This document shows positions 12,743 through 24,500 of a stretch of DNA of 64,000 nt, one piece after another. The DNA is from Saccharothrix sp. HUAS TT1. Its GTDB lineage: Bacteria; Actinomycetota; Actinomycetes; Mycobacteriales; Pseudonocardiaceae. The DNA lies in contig NZ_CP160453.1 in assembly GCF_040744945.1 (NCBI RefSeq), positions 5,518,001 through 5,582,000 of the forward strand. Direction: 5' to 3'. The translations under genes and the position numbers were made by a program. A model generated the notes under the pieces. It was not told the DNA's origin. It saw only the letters and a program-made list of their open reading frames with translations, and searched no databases. Position 1 is the stretch's first letter; every line of letters begins with the position of its first letter.

Positions 12743-15700
12743 ATGGCCGACGAAGACAAGCTCCGCAGTTACCTCAAGCGCGCGACGGCCGACCTGCGGG
12801 TGATGGGCAAGCGGCTGGCCGAGGTGGAGGAGGCCGCCCGCGAGCCGATCGCGATCATCGGCATGGGCTGCCGCTACCCCGGCGGCGTCGGGTCGCCGGA
12901 CGACCTGTGGCGGCTGGTCGCCGACGGGGTGGACGCGATCGGCGACTTCCCGGCCGACCGGGGCTGGGACGTGACCTTCGACCCGGACCCGGACCGGCCG
13001 GGCGCCACCTACGCCCGGTCGGGCGGGTTCCTCGCCGACGGCGCGGGGTTCGACGCCGGGTTCTTCGGCATCTCGCCGCGTGAGGCGCTGGCGATGGACC
13101 CGCAGCAGCGGGTGCTGCTGGAGACGGCGTGGGAGACGTTCGACCACGCGGGCATCGACCCGACCTCGTTGCGCGGCAGCCGGACCGCCGTGTTCACCGG
13201 CGTGTGGTCGTCGGGCTACGCCGCCCAGCCGCCGCCCGACCTGGAGGGCTTCCTGGCCACCGGCATCGCCACCAGCACCACGTCGGGCCGGGTGTCCTAC
13301 CTGCTCGGGCTGGAGGGCGCGGCGGTGTCGGTGGACACGGCCTGCTCGTCGTCGCTGGTCGCCATCCACCTGGCCGCGCAGGCGCTGCGCGCGGGGGAGT
13401 GCACGCTCGCGCTGGCCGGCGGCGTCACGGTGATGGCGACCCCGGCGGGGTTCGTGGAGTTCTCCCGCCAGCGCGGCCTGGCCCCGGACGGCCGGATCAA
13501 GTCGTTCGCCGACGCCGCCGACGGCACGAGCTGGTCCGAGGGCGCGGGTCTGGTGCTGCTCGAACGCCTGTCCGACGCGCGCCGCAACGGCCACCGCGTC
13601 CTGGCCGTGGTGCGGGGCAGCGCGGTGAACCAGGACGGCGCGTCCAACGGCCTGGCCGCGCCCAACGGCCCGTCGCAGGAGCGGGTGATCCGGCAGGCCC
13701 TGGCGAACGCCCGCCTGGAACCGGCCGACGTGGACGCGGTCGAGGCGCACGGCACCGGCACCACGCTCGGCGACCCGATCGAGGCGCAAGCCCTGCTCGC
13801 CACCTACGGCGCCGAGCGTGACGTGCCGCTGTGGTTGGGCTCGGTGAAGTCGAACATCGGCCACACCCAGGCCGCCGCCGGCATCGCGGGCGTGATCAAG
13901 ATGGTGCAGGCGATGCGGCACGGCGCCCTCCCGCGCACCCTGCACGTGGACCGGCCCACCGGGCACGTCGACTGGACGGCCGGGAACGTCTCCCTGCTCA
14001 CCGAGCCGACGCCGTGGCCGGAGGCGGACCGCCCGCGCCGGGCCGGTGTCTCGTCGTTCGGCATCAGCGGCACCAACGCCCACGTCGTCCTCGAACACGT
14101 CCCCGCCGAACCCGAGTCCACAGTGGACGCACAGGTGCCGTGGCTGGTCAGCGCCCGCACCGCGCCCGCGTTGGCCGCGCACGCCGAACGCCTCGAAGCG
14201 GTCGACGCCCCCGGGGCGAACATCGGCTGGGCGCTGGCCAACCGCACCCACTTCGAGCACCGCGCCGTCGTCCTGGACGACCACCGCGCCGGGCTGCGCG
14301 CTGTGGCCGAGGGCCGTGACGCCCCCGGCCTGATCACCGGCCAGGTCGGCGTCCCGGGCAAGACCGTGCTGGTGTTCCCCGGCCAGGGCGCGCAGTGGCG
14401 GGGCATGGGCCGCGAGCTGTACGACACGTCGCCGGTGTTCCGCGACCACGTCGACGCCTGCGCCGAGGCGCTGGCGCCGCACGTGGACTGGTCGCTGGTG
14501 GACGTCCTGCGCGACGGCGCGCTGGACCGGGTGGACGTCGTGCAGCCCGCGCTGTTCGCCGTGATGGTGGCGCTGGCCGGGCTGTGGCGCTCCCACGGCC
14601 TGGTCCCGGACGCGGTGGTCGGCCACTCCCAGGGCGAGATCGCCGCCGCGCACGTCGCGGGCATCCTGTCGCTGGCGGACGCCGCCAAGGTCGTCGCCCT
14701 GCGCGCCAAGGCCCTGGTGGAGCTGGCCGGGCGCGGCGGCATGGTGTCGGTGGCGCTGTCACCGGACCGGGCCGCCGCCTACCTCGAACGCTGGGGCGGC
14801 CGGCTCACCGTCGCCGTGGTCAACGCGCCCGGCGCGGTCGTCGTCTCCGGCAACCGCCGCGACCTGGACGAACTGCTCGCCGCCTGCGCCGCCGACGACC
14901 TCCGCGCCCGCGCGCTCCCGGTGGACTACGCCGCCCACTCGGTCGAGGTCGAGGCCATCCGCGACCGGCTGCGGCGCGACCTGGCCGGCGTCACGCCGCG
15001 CCCCGCCGCCGTCCCGCTGTACTCGACGGTCACCGGCGAGCCCGCTGCCGACCTGGACGCCGACTACTGGTACCGCAACCTGCGCGAGCCGGTCCGGTTC
15101 GACCACGCCACCCGCACCCTGCTCGACCACGGCCACGGCGTGTTCGTCGAGGTCAGCCCGCACCCCGTGGTGACGTCGGCGATCGAGGAGACGGCCGACC
15201 GGCGGGACGTCCTGGTCACCGGGACCCTGCGCCGCGACCGGCCGGCGGAGTTCCGCACCGGCCTGGCCCGGCTGCACGTCCGGGGTGTCGAGGTGGACTG
15301 GCGACCGCTGTTCCCGACCGGCGTCACGCCCGCGCCGCTGCCCGCGTACCCGTTCCAGCGGCAGCCGTTCTGGCTGCGGCCGACCGCCGCCGGGACCGGC
15401 GACCACCCGCTGCTGACGACCTCGGTCGACCTGCCCGACGGCGGCGCGGCGCTCACCGGCCGGGTGTCGCTGTCCACCCACCCGTGGCTGGCCGACCACG
15501 CCGTGCGCGGGTCCGTGCTGCTGCCCGGCGCCGCGTTCCTGGAACTCGCCGCGCACGCCGCGACGAAGGTCGGCGCGGGCGCGGTGCGCGAACTGGTGCT
15601 GGAAGCGCCGCTGGTGCTGGACCACGACCCGGTGCGGCTCCAGGTCGTCGTCGGAGCGCCGGACGACACCGGCCACCGACCCGTCACCGTGCACTCGCAC

Positions 15701-18520
15701 GCCGGCGAGTGGGTCCGGCACGCCACCGGCACCCTGGGCGACGCGCCCGAACCCACCGCCGACTGGGCGTCGCCCTGGCCGCCGCCGGACGCCGAACCGC
15801 TCGACGTGACCCACCTCTACGACACCTTCGCGGCGCTCGGCTACGACTACGGCCCCGCGTTCCAGGGCGTCACGGCCGCCTGGCGGGTCGGCGACGTCGT
15901 GCACGCCGAGGTCGAGGCCCCCGCCGCCGAGCGGTTCGCGCCGCACCCGGCGCTGCTCGACGCCGCCCTGCACCCGGCGGCGCTGCTGACCCCGGACGGA
16001 CCGGCGGGGCTGCCGTTCGCGTTCTCCGGCGCGGTGCTGCGCCCCACCGACGCCACGGTGCTGCGGGTGCGGCTCTCGGGTGGTCCCGGTGGCTACGCGG
16101 TCGCCCTCGCCGACCCCGACGGCGCGCTGGTCGCGTCGGTGGACTCGCTGTCGGTGCGGCCGTTCACCCCGGACGACCTGTTCCAGCTCAGGTGGTCGCC
16201 GGTGCCCGCCGAGATCACCACCTCCGACGACGCGGTCGCCCACCACGTCTCCGACCACGCTCCCGGCGAAGCCCTGGCGGCCGTCCGGGAAGTGCTGGCG
16301 GCGCTCCAGGAGCACGACCGGCTGGTGGTCGTCACCCGCAACGCGGTCGCGGCCGTGCCCGGTGACGTGGTCGACCTCGCGCACGCCGCCGTGTGGGGGC
16401 TGGTGCGCTCGGCCCAGGCCGAGCACCCCGGCCGGTTCCTGCTGGTGGACGCGGACGACTCGTGGGACGGCGACCTGGCCGGCGAATCGGAGTTCGCGGT
16501 GCGCCGGGGCGTGCTGCTCGCGCCCCGGCTCGTCCGGGTGGACCGCGCGCTCACCCCGCCGGCCGGGCCGTGGCGGCTGGAGGACGTCGGCACCGGCAGC
16601 ATCGACGATCTCGCGCTCGTGCCCCGGCCGGAGTTGGCCGATCCGCTGGGCCCCGGCCAGGTGCGGATCGGGGTGCGGGCGGCGGGCCTGAACTTCCGCG
16701 ACGTGCTGATCGCGCTGGACGTCTACCCCGGCGAGGCGCTGATGGGCGGCGAGGCGGCGGGCGTGGTGCTCGACGTCGGCCCGGACGTCGACCGGTTCCG
16801 GCCGGGTGACCGGGTGTTCGGCCTGGTGCCCGGCGCGTTCGGGCCGGTCGCGGTCGCCGACCACCGACTGCTCGCCCCGATCCCGGACGGCTGGTCGTTC
16901 GCGCGGGCGGCGGCCGTGCCGGTGGTGTTCCTGACCGCCTGGTACGGCCTGGTCGACCTGGGCCGCGTCCGGCCCGGGGACAGGGTGCTGATCCACGCCG
17001 GCGCCGGTGGCGTCGGCCTGGCGGCCATCCAGCTGGCCCAGCGTTTGGGCGCGGAGGTGTTCGCCACGGCGAGCCCCGGCAAGTGGCACGTGCTGCGCGA
17101 CCGGGGGTTGGACGACGACCACATCGCCTCGTCGCGGACGCTGGAGTTCGAGCAGCGCTTCCCCCCGGTCGACGTGGTGCTGAACTCGCTGGCCGACGAG
17201 TTCGTGGACGCGTCGCTGCGGCTGCTCGCGCCCGGCGGCCGGTTCGTGGAGATGGGCAAGACCGACGTCCGGGACGACACCGGCGTCGACTACACCGCCT
17301 TCGACATCGCCGACGCCGGTCCGCGCCGGCTCGGCGAGATCCTGGCCGACACCGTGCGCGCCTTCGCCGACGGCGTGCTGACCCCGCTGCCGCTCGACGT
17401 GCGGGGGGTGCGGGACGCGGTCGACGTGTTCCGGCACATGAGCCAGGCCCAGCACGTCGGCAAGATCGTGCTCACCCTGCCCGCCCGGCTCGACGGCACG
17501 GTGCTGATCACCGGCGGCACCGGGACGTTGGGCCGGGCGCTGGCCGCCCACCTGGTCGCCGAGCACGGCGTCCGGCGGCTGGTGCTGGTGAGCCGCAGCG
17601 GTGGTGAACCGCCGGAGCTGGACGCGGACGTGCGGGTGGTCGCGTGCGACGTGTCGGACCGGGACGCGGTCGCGGAGCTGGTCGCGTCGATCCCGGACCT
17701 GACCGCCGTGGTGCACGCGGCCGGGGTGCTGGACGACGCCGTGGTCACCGCGCTGACGCCGCGCCAGGTCGCCGACGTGTTCGCGCCCAAGGCGCGGGCG
17801 GCCTGGCACCTGCACGAGCTGACCCGGGACCTGGACCTGGCGGCGTTCGTGCTGTTCTCGTCCGCCTCCGGCGTGCTGGGCAGCCCCGGCCAGGGCAACT
17901 ACGCCGCCGCCAACGCGTTCCTCGACGGCCTGGCCGCGCACCGGCGCGGGCTCGGCCTGCCCGCCGTGTCGCTGGCCTGGGGTTACTGGGCCGAGGCCAG
18001 CGGTATGACCGGGCACCTCTCCGACGCCGACCGGCAACGCCTGACCCGCGCCGGCGTCGTGCCGCTGACCACCGGGCACGCGCTGGAGCTGTTCGACGCG
18101 GCGCTGGCCGTCGACCGGGCCGCGGTCGCGCCGGTCGCGCTGAACCTGGCCGCCCTGGCCCGCACGCCCGTCCTGCCGTCCGCCCTGCGCTCGCTCGTGG
18201 GCCACCGCCCGGTGAAGCGCCCGGTCCACCGCGGCGGGCTGGCCGACCGGCTGCGGTCGCTGCCGGAGGCCGAGCAGCTGGCCGCGGTGCTCGACGTGGT
18301 CACCGCCACCACCGCCACCGTGCTCGGTCACGCCTCACCGGACGCCGTCGACGTGCGGCAGCCGTTCAAGGACCTCGGGTTCGACTCGCTGACGGCGGTG
18401 GAGCTGCGCAACCGGCTCGGCTCGGCCACCGGGCTGCGGCTGCCCGCCACGATCACGTTCGACCACCCGACCCCGGCCCGGCTGGCCGACCACCTGCGCG
18501 GCGAGCTCGTGGGCACGCGC
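12743..18520 (+). other. PKS module IV: KS-AT(methylmalonyl)-DH-ER-KR-ACP
   Basis: KS lies at about 12846-14100 (DTACSSSL). AT lies at about 14360-15190 (GHSQGE, VDYAAHS: methylmalonyl-CoA). DH lies at about 15400-16180 ([15 protein letters not shown]), ER at about 16560-17480 (LDVYP Tyr, [11 protein letters not shown]) and KR at about 17490-18170 (GGTGTLG, LDD, FSSASG, YAAAN). The ACP Ser is at 18386-18388. All sites appear intact, so a fully saturated alpha-methyl unit is predicted. ER and KR stretches closely resemble module I; 17574-17724 matches 2161-2311 with about three differences. Confidence 0.93.
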
Positions 18521-21500
18521 CGGGAGGTCGCCGCGCCGGTGGTCCGCGCGGTGGACGACCCCGCCGAGGCCGATCCGATCGTGATCGTCGGCATGGGCTG
18601 TCGGCTGCCCGGCGGGGTGGAGTCGCCGGACGACCTGTGGCGGCTGGTGTCCGACGGGGTGGACGCGATCACCGACTTCCCGACCGACCGCGGGTGGGAC
18701 CTGGACCGGCTCTACCACCCCGATCCGGACCACCCCGGGACCAGCTACACCCGTTCCGGTGGGTTCCTGACCGACGTGGCCGGGTTCGACGCCGAGTTCT
18801 TCGGGATCTCACCCCGTGAGGCGATGGCGATGGATCCGCAGCAGCGCATCCTGTTGGAGACGGCGTGGGAGGCGTTCGAGCACGCGGGTGTCGACCCGAC
18901 GTCGTTGCGGGGCAGCAGAACGGGGGTGTTCACCGGCATCTGGTCGTCCGGGTACGGGACGTCCGCGGGGGCGGAGGGGTACTTCGGCACCGGCGCGGCG
19001 ACCAGCGTCGTGTCCGGCCGGATCGCCTACCTGCTCGGGCTGGAAGGCGTCGCGGTGTCCCTCGACACGGCGTGCTCGTCGTCGCTGGTGGCGATGCACC
19101 TGGCGGCGCAGGCGCTGCGGTCGGGTGAGTGCACGCTGGCGCTGGCCGGTGGCGTGACGGTGATCGCGACGCCGATCGGGTTCACCGAGTTCTCGCGTCA
19201 GCGCGGGCTGGCGGCCGACGGCCGGTGCAAGCCGTTCTCCGCCGCCGCCGACGGCACCAGCTGGGGCGAGGGCGCGGGGTTGGTGCTGCTGGAGCGGCTG
19301 TCCGACGCGCGCCGCAACGGTCACCAGGTGCTGGCGGTGCTGGCCGGGACGGCGGTGAACCAGGACGGCGCGTCGAACGGGTTGACCGCGCCGAGCGGTC
19401 CGTCCCAGGAGCGGGTGATCCGGCAGGCGCTGGCGAATGCAGGGCTTCAACCGTCCGATGTGGACGCGGTGGAAGCGCACGGTACGGGTACGACGCTGGG
19501 TGACCCGATCGAGGCTCAGGCGTTGCTGGCCACCTACGGCGCTGAGCGTGATGAGCCGTTGTGGCTGGGCTCGGTGAAGTCGAACATCGGTCACACCCAG
19601 GCGGCGGCCGGTGTCGCGGGTGTCATCAAGATGGTGATGGCCCTGCGGCACGGGCGGCTGCCGAAGACGTTGCACGTGGACGAGCCGTCGCCGCACGTGG
19701 CGTGGGAGCGCGGCAACGTGCGGCTGCTCACCGAGGCGGTCGGCTGGCCGGAGACCGGCAGGCCGCGCCGGGCGGCGGTGTCGTCGTTCGGGATCAGCGG
19801 GACGAACGCGCACGTCGTGCTGGAGCAGGCGCCGGACGCGGTCGAGCGGCCCGCCGCGGTCGAGCTGCCGTGGCTGGTGTCGGCCAAGACCGAGCCCGCG
19901 CTGCGGGAGCAGGTCCGGCGGGTCCGGGAGTTCGCGGCCGGGCGCCCCGACGTGGTCGGGATCGGGCGGGCGCTCGCCGGTCGGGCCAGGTTCCCGCACC
20001 GCGCGGCGGTCCTCGGGCCCTCCGACGTGGTCTCCGGGGTGGCGGGGTCGCCGGACCGGGTCGTGTTCGTGTTCCCCGGCCAGGGGGCGCAGTGGGTCGG
20101 GATGGGCCGGGAGCTGTACGAGGGCGCGCCGGTCTTCCGGGAGGCGATCGACGAGTGCGCCCGCGCACTCGACCCGCACACCGACTGGTCGCTGGTCGAG
20201 GTGCTGGCCGGCGGGTCGCTGGACCGGGTGGACGTCGTGCAACCCGCGCTGTTCGCCGTGATGGTGGCGCTGGCGCGGCTGTGGCGGTCGGTCGGCGTCG
20301 AGCCGGACGTGGTCGTCGGCCACTCGCAGGGCGAGATCGCCGCCGCGCACGTCGCGGGCGCGCTGACGCTGGAGGACGCGGCCCGCGTGGTCGCGCTGCG
20401 CAGCCGGGCGCTGGTCGCGCTCGCGGGCCGGGGCGGGATGGTCTCACTGGCCATGTCCGCCGACCGGGCCGCCTCCTACCTGGCCCGGTGGGGCGACCGG
20501 CTGACCGTCGCGGTGGTCAACGCCCCCGGCTCGGTGGTCGTGTCCGGTGACGACGACGCCCTGGCCGAGCTGCTGGCCGACGACCAGGTCCGCGCCCGCC
20601 GCCTCCCGGTGGACTACGCCGCCCACTCGCCCCAGGTCGAGGCCATCCGCTCGCGGTTGGCGGCGGACCTCGCGGACATCACGCCGTCGTCCGGCCGGGT
20701 CCCGTTCCACTCCACGGTGACCGGCGAGGTGATCGACACCGCCGGCCTGGACGCGGCCTACTGGTACCGGAACCTGCGTGAACCGGTGCTGTTCTCGTCG
20801 GTGGCGCGGGCGCTGGCGGCCACCGGTTCGCCGGTGTTCGTGGAGGTCAGCCCGCACCCGGTGCTGGTGCCCGCGCTGGAGGAGCAGGACGCCACCACGA
20901 CCGGCACCCTGCGCCGGGGCGACCCCGACTTCCCGGCCGCCGCCGCCCGGCTGTTCGTGCTCGGCGTGGACGTCGACTGGGGCGTTCCGGCGGGCCCGCC
21001 GGTCGGCCTGCCGACGTACCCGTTCCAGCGCGAGCGGTTCTGGCTCGCCGCCGGCGGGTCGGGCGACGTGTCGGGCGCGGGCCTGGACCCGGTCGACCAC
21101 CCGCTGCTCGGCGCGTCGGTGGAGCTGCCCGGTGACGGGGCGGTCGTGCTGACGGGCTCGTTGTCGACCGCGGCCCAGCCGTGGTTGGCGGATCACGCCG
21201 TGCTGGGGACCGTGCTGCTGCCCGCCGCCGCGTTCGTGGAGCTGGTGGCGCACGCGGCCGGTGTGGTCGGGTGCGCGGCGGTCGAGGAGGTCGTGCTCGA
21301 AGCGCCCCTGGTGCTCGACGGCGCCGTGCGGGTGCAGGTGGTGGTGGGCGCGTCGGAGGGCGGTCGGCACCCCGTGGAGGTCCGCTCCCAGGGGCAGGAC
21401 GGCTGGGTGCGGCACGCCAGGGGCGTCCTCGTCCCCGAACCGGTGACCGCACCGGCGTTCCCCCCGATGTGGCCGCCCGCCGGTGCGGAGCCGGTGGACG

Positions 21501-24500
21501 TGCGGGACCTCTACGACGCACTGGCCGGCGCCGGGTACGAGCACGGGCCCGCGTTCCAGGGCGTGCGCGCGGTGTGGCGGTCGCGGAACGAGGTGTTCGC
21601 CGAGATCGCGCTGGACGACGTCGACCACCGGTACGGGGTCCACCCCGCGCTGCTCGACTCGGCCCTGCAACCACTGGCGCTGCTCGCCGACACGACCGAG
21701 GTGCGGCTGCCGTTCTCGCTGACCGGCATCACGGTCCACCACCCCGGCGCGACCTCCGCCCGGGTGATGCTGTCGGGCAACGTCACCGAGGGCTACGCGG
21801 TGGCGCTCGCGGACGACTCGGGCGCGCCGGTCGTGACGATGGGCGCGGTCACCACCCGCCCGATGGCCCGGTCCGTTGACGACGCCCTGTTCCAGCTCGA
21901 CTGGATCCGCCGCGACGACGGCCCGGTGGCGGCGGACCGCGTCGTCGCGCCGACCACGGCGGAGGAGGCGCTGGCGCTGGTCCAGGCGCACCTCGCCGAC
22001 GACAGCGAGACGCGCCTGGTCGTCCACACCCGCGCCGCCGTCGCGGCCGTGCCCGGCGACCGCGTGGAGAACCTCGCCGGCGCCGCCACCTGGGGCCTGG
22101 TCCGCGCCGCGCAGGCCGAGCACCCGGGCCGCTTCGCCCTGGTGGACACCGACGACTCCCCGCCGGTCGTGCCGGCGGACGAGGACCAGGTCGCGGTGCG
22201 CCGCGGCGCGGTCTTCGCGCCACGCCTGGTCCGGACGACCGCGCAGCAGCCTGTTCAGGGAACCCTGACCCGGCCCACCACCGGCAACCTGGACGACCTG
22301 GCCTTCACCACCCCCGATGCCGACCCCGCGTTGCAGCCGCACGAAGTCCGCGTCCGCGTCCACGCCGCCGGGCTGAACTTCCGGGACGTCCTGATCGCCC
22401 TCGGCGTCTACCCGGTCCCCGCGCCGCTCGGCAGCGAAGGCGCGGGCGTCGTCACCGAGGTCGGCGAAGCGGTCACCGGCCTCCGGGTCGGCGACCGGGT
22501 GCTGGGCCTGCTCTCCGGCGCCTTCGGCCCGAGCGCGGTGGCCGACCACCGGGTCCTCGCCCCGCTCCCGGCCGACTGGTCGTTCACCCGGGCCGCCGCC
22601 GTTCCGATCGCCTTCCTGACCGCCTGGTACGGCCTGGTCGACCTCGGCCGGCTCCGGGCCGGCGACCGGGTGCTCGTCCACTCCGGCGCGGGCGGCGTGG
22701 GGATGGCGGCGGTCCAGCTGGCCCGGCGGGCCGGCGCGGAGGTGTTCGCGACCGCCAGTCCCGGCAAGTGGGACGTCCTGCGGGACCTCGGGCTGGACGA
22801 CGACCACATCGCCTCCTCCCGCACCCTGGACTTCGAGCGGCGCTTCCCGCCCATCGACGTGGTGCTGAACTCGTTGACCGGCGAGTTCACCGACGCCTCC
22901 CTGCGGCTGCTGGCCGACGGCGGCCGGTTCGTCGACATGGGCAAGGCCGACCTCCGCGACGTGCCCGGCTACCGGGCGTTCGACCTGGCCGAGGCCGGGC
23001 CGACCCGGCTCGGCGAAGTCCTGGCCGACGTCGTGCGCCTGCTCGCGACGGGCGAGCTCCAGGTGCCGCCGATCACCACCTGGGACGTCCGGCGCGCGTC
23101 CGAGGCGTTCCGGCACATGAGCCAGGCCGGGCACACCGGCAAGATCGTGCTGACCGTCCCCTCGCCGCTCGACCCGGACGGCGCGGTCCTCGTCACCGGT
23201 GGCACCGGGACGCTCGGCGGGCTCGTCGCCCGGCACCTCGTCACCGCGCACGGCGTGCGGAAGCTGGTGCTGGCGAGCCGGTCCGGTGACGCGCCGGAAC
23301 TCTCGGCCGAACTCACGGCGCTGGGCGCGCACGTCACCACCGCCGCCTGCGACGTCGGCGACCGCGAAGCGCTGGCCGACCTGCTGGCCACGATCCCCGA
23401 CCTCACCGCCGTGGTGCACGCGGCCGGCGTGCTGGACGACGGCGCGATCCACCAGCTCACCCCGGACCGGCTCGCGGCCGTCCGCGCGCCGAAGGCCGAC
23501 GCCGCCCACCACCTGCACGAGCTGACCCGGCACCTCGACCTGCGGGCGTTCGTGCTGTTCTCGTCGGCCGCCGGGGTGCTCGGCAGCGCGGGCCAGGGCA
23601 ACTACGCCGCCGCGAACGCCGCCCTCGACGCCCTGGCCGAGCACCGCCACCGCCAGGGCCTGCCGGCGGTGTCCGTGGCGTGGGGGCAGTGGGCGCAGGA
23701 CAGCGGCCTGACCGGTCGCCTGACCGGGACCGACCGCCGCCGGCTCGAACGCTCGGGCGTCGTGCCGCTGTCCACCGAGCAGGGCCTTGCCCTGTTCGAC
23801 GCCGCCCTCACCGCCACCGGTCCGACGCTGGTGGCGGCCGGGCTGCGGGTGTCCGCGCTGGGCGACCAGCCGGTGCTGCGCGCCCTCGCCCGCCGCGCGA
23901 AGACCCCGAAGTCCGCCGCGGCCCGGGAGCTGGCCGCGCTGCCCGAAGCCGAGCTGCGCGCCGCCCTGCTGGACCTGGTCGCCACCCACAGCGCCGCCGT
24001 CCTCGGGCACACCGACGCGGTCGACGCCGACCGGGCGTTCAAGGACCTCGGGTTCGACTCGCTGACGGCGGTGGAGCTGCGCAACCGGCTGGCCGCCGCC
24101 GTCGGCGTCCGGCTCTCGGCGACCATGACGTTCGACCACCCCACCCCGACCAAGCTGACCGACCACCTGCTCGGCGTCCTGCTGGGGCGGCAGCGCCGGT
24201 CCGCCGCGCCGGTCGCCGCCGCCTCCACCGACGACCCGGTCGTGGTGGTGGGCATGGGCTGCCGGTTCCCGGGCGGGGTCGGTTCGGCGGCGGAGCTGTG
24301 GCGGTTGGTGTCCGAGGGCGTGGACGCGATCGGCGACTTCCCCTCCGACCGGGGCTGGGACGTGGCCCGGCTGTACGACCCGGACGGCGGGCCCGGCACC
24401 AGCTACACGCGGTCCGGCGGGTTCCTGGCCGACGTGGGCGGGTTCGACGCGTCGTTCTTCGGCATCTCGCCGCGCGAGGCCGTCGCGATGGACCCGCAGC

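Noticed and set aside
13804..14742. Short - strand frames and alternative-frame + strand ORFs within PKS genes
   Set aside because: No start signals, no family resemblance and repeated at the same relative place in every module, as expected for frame shadows.
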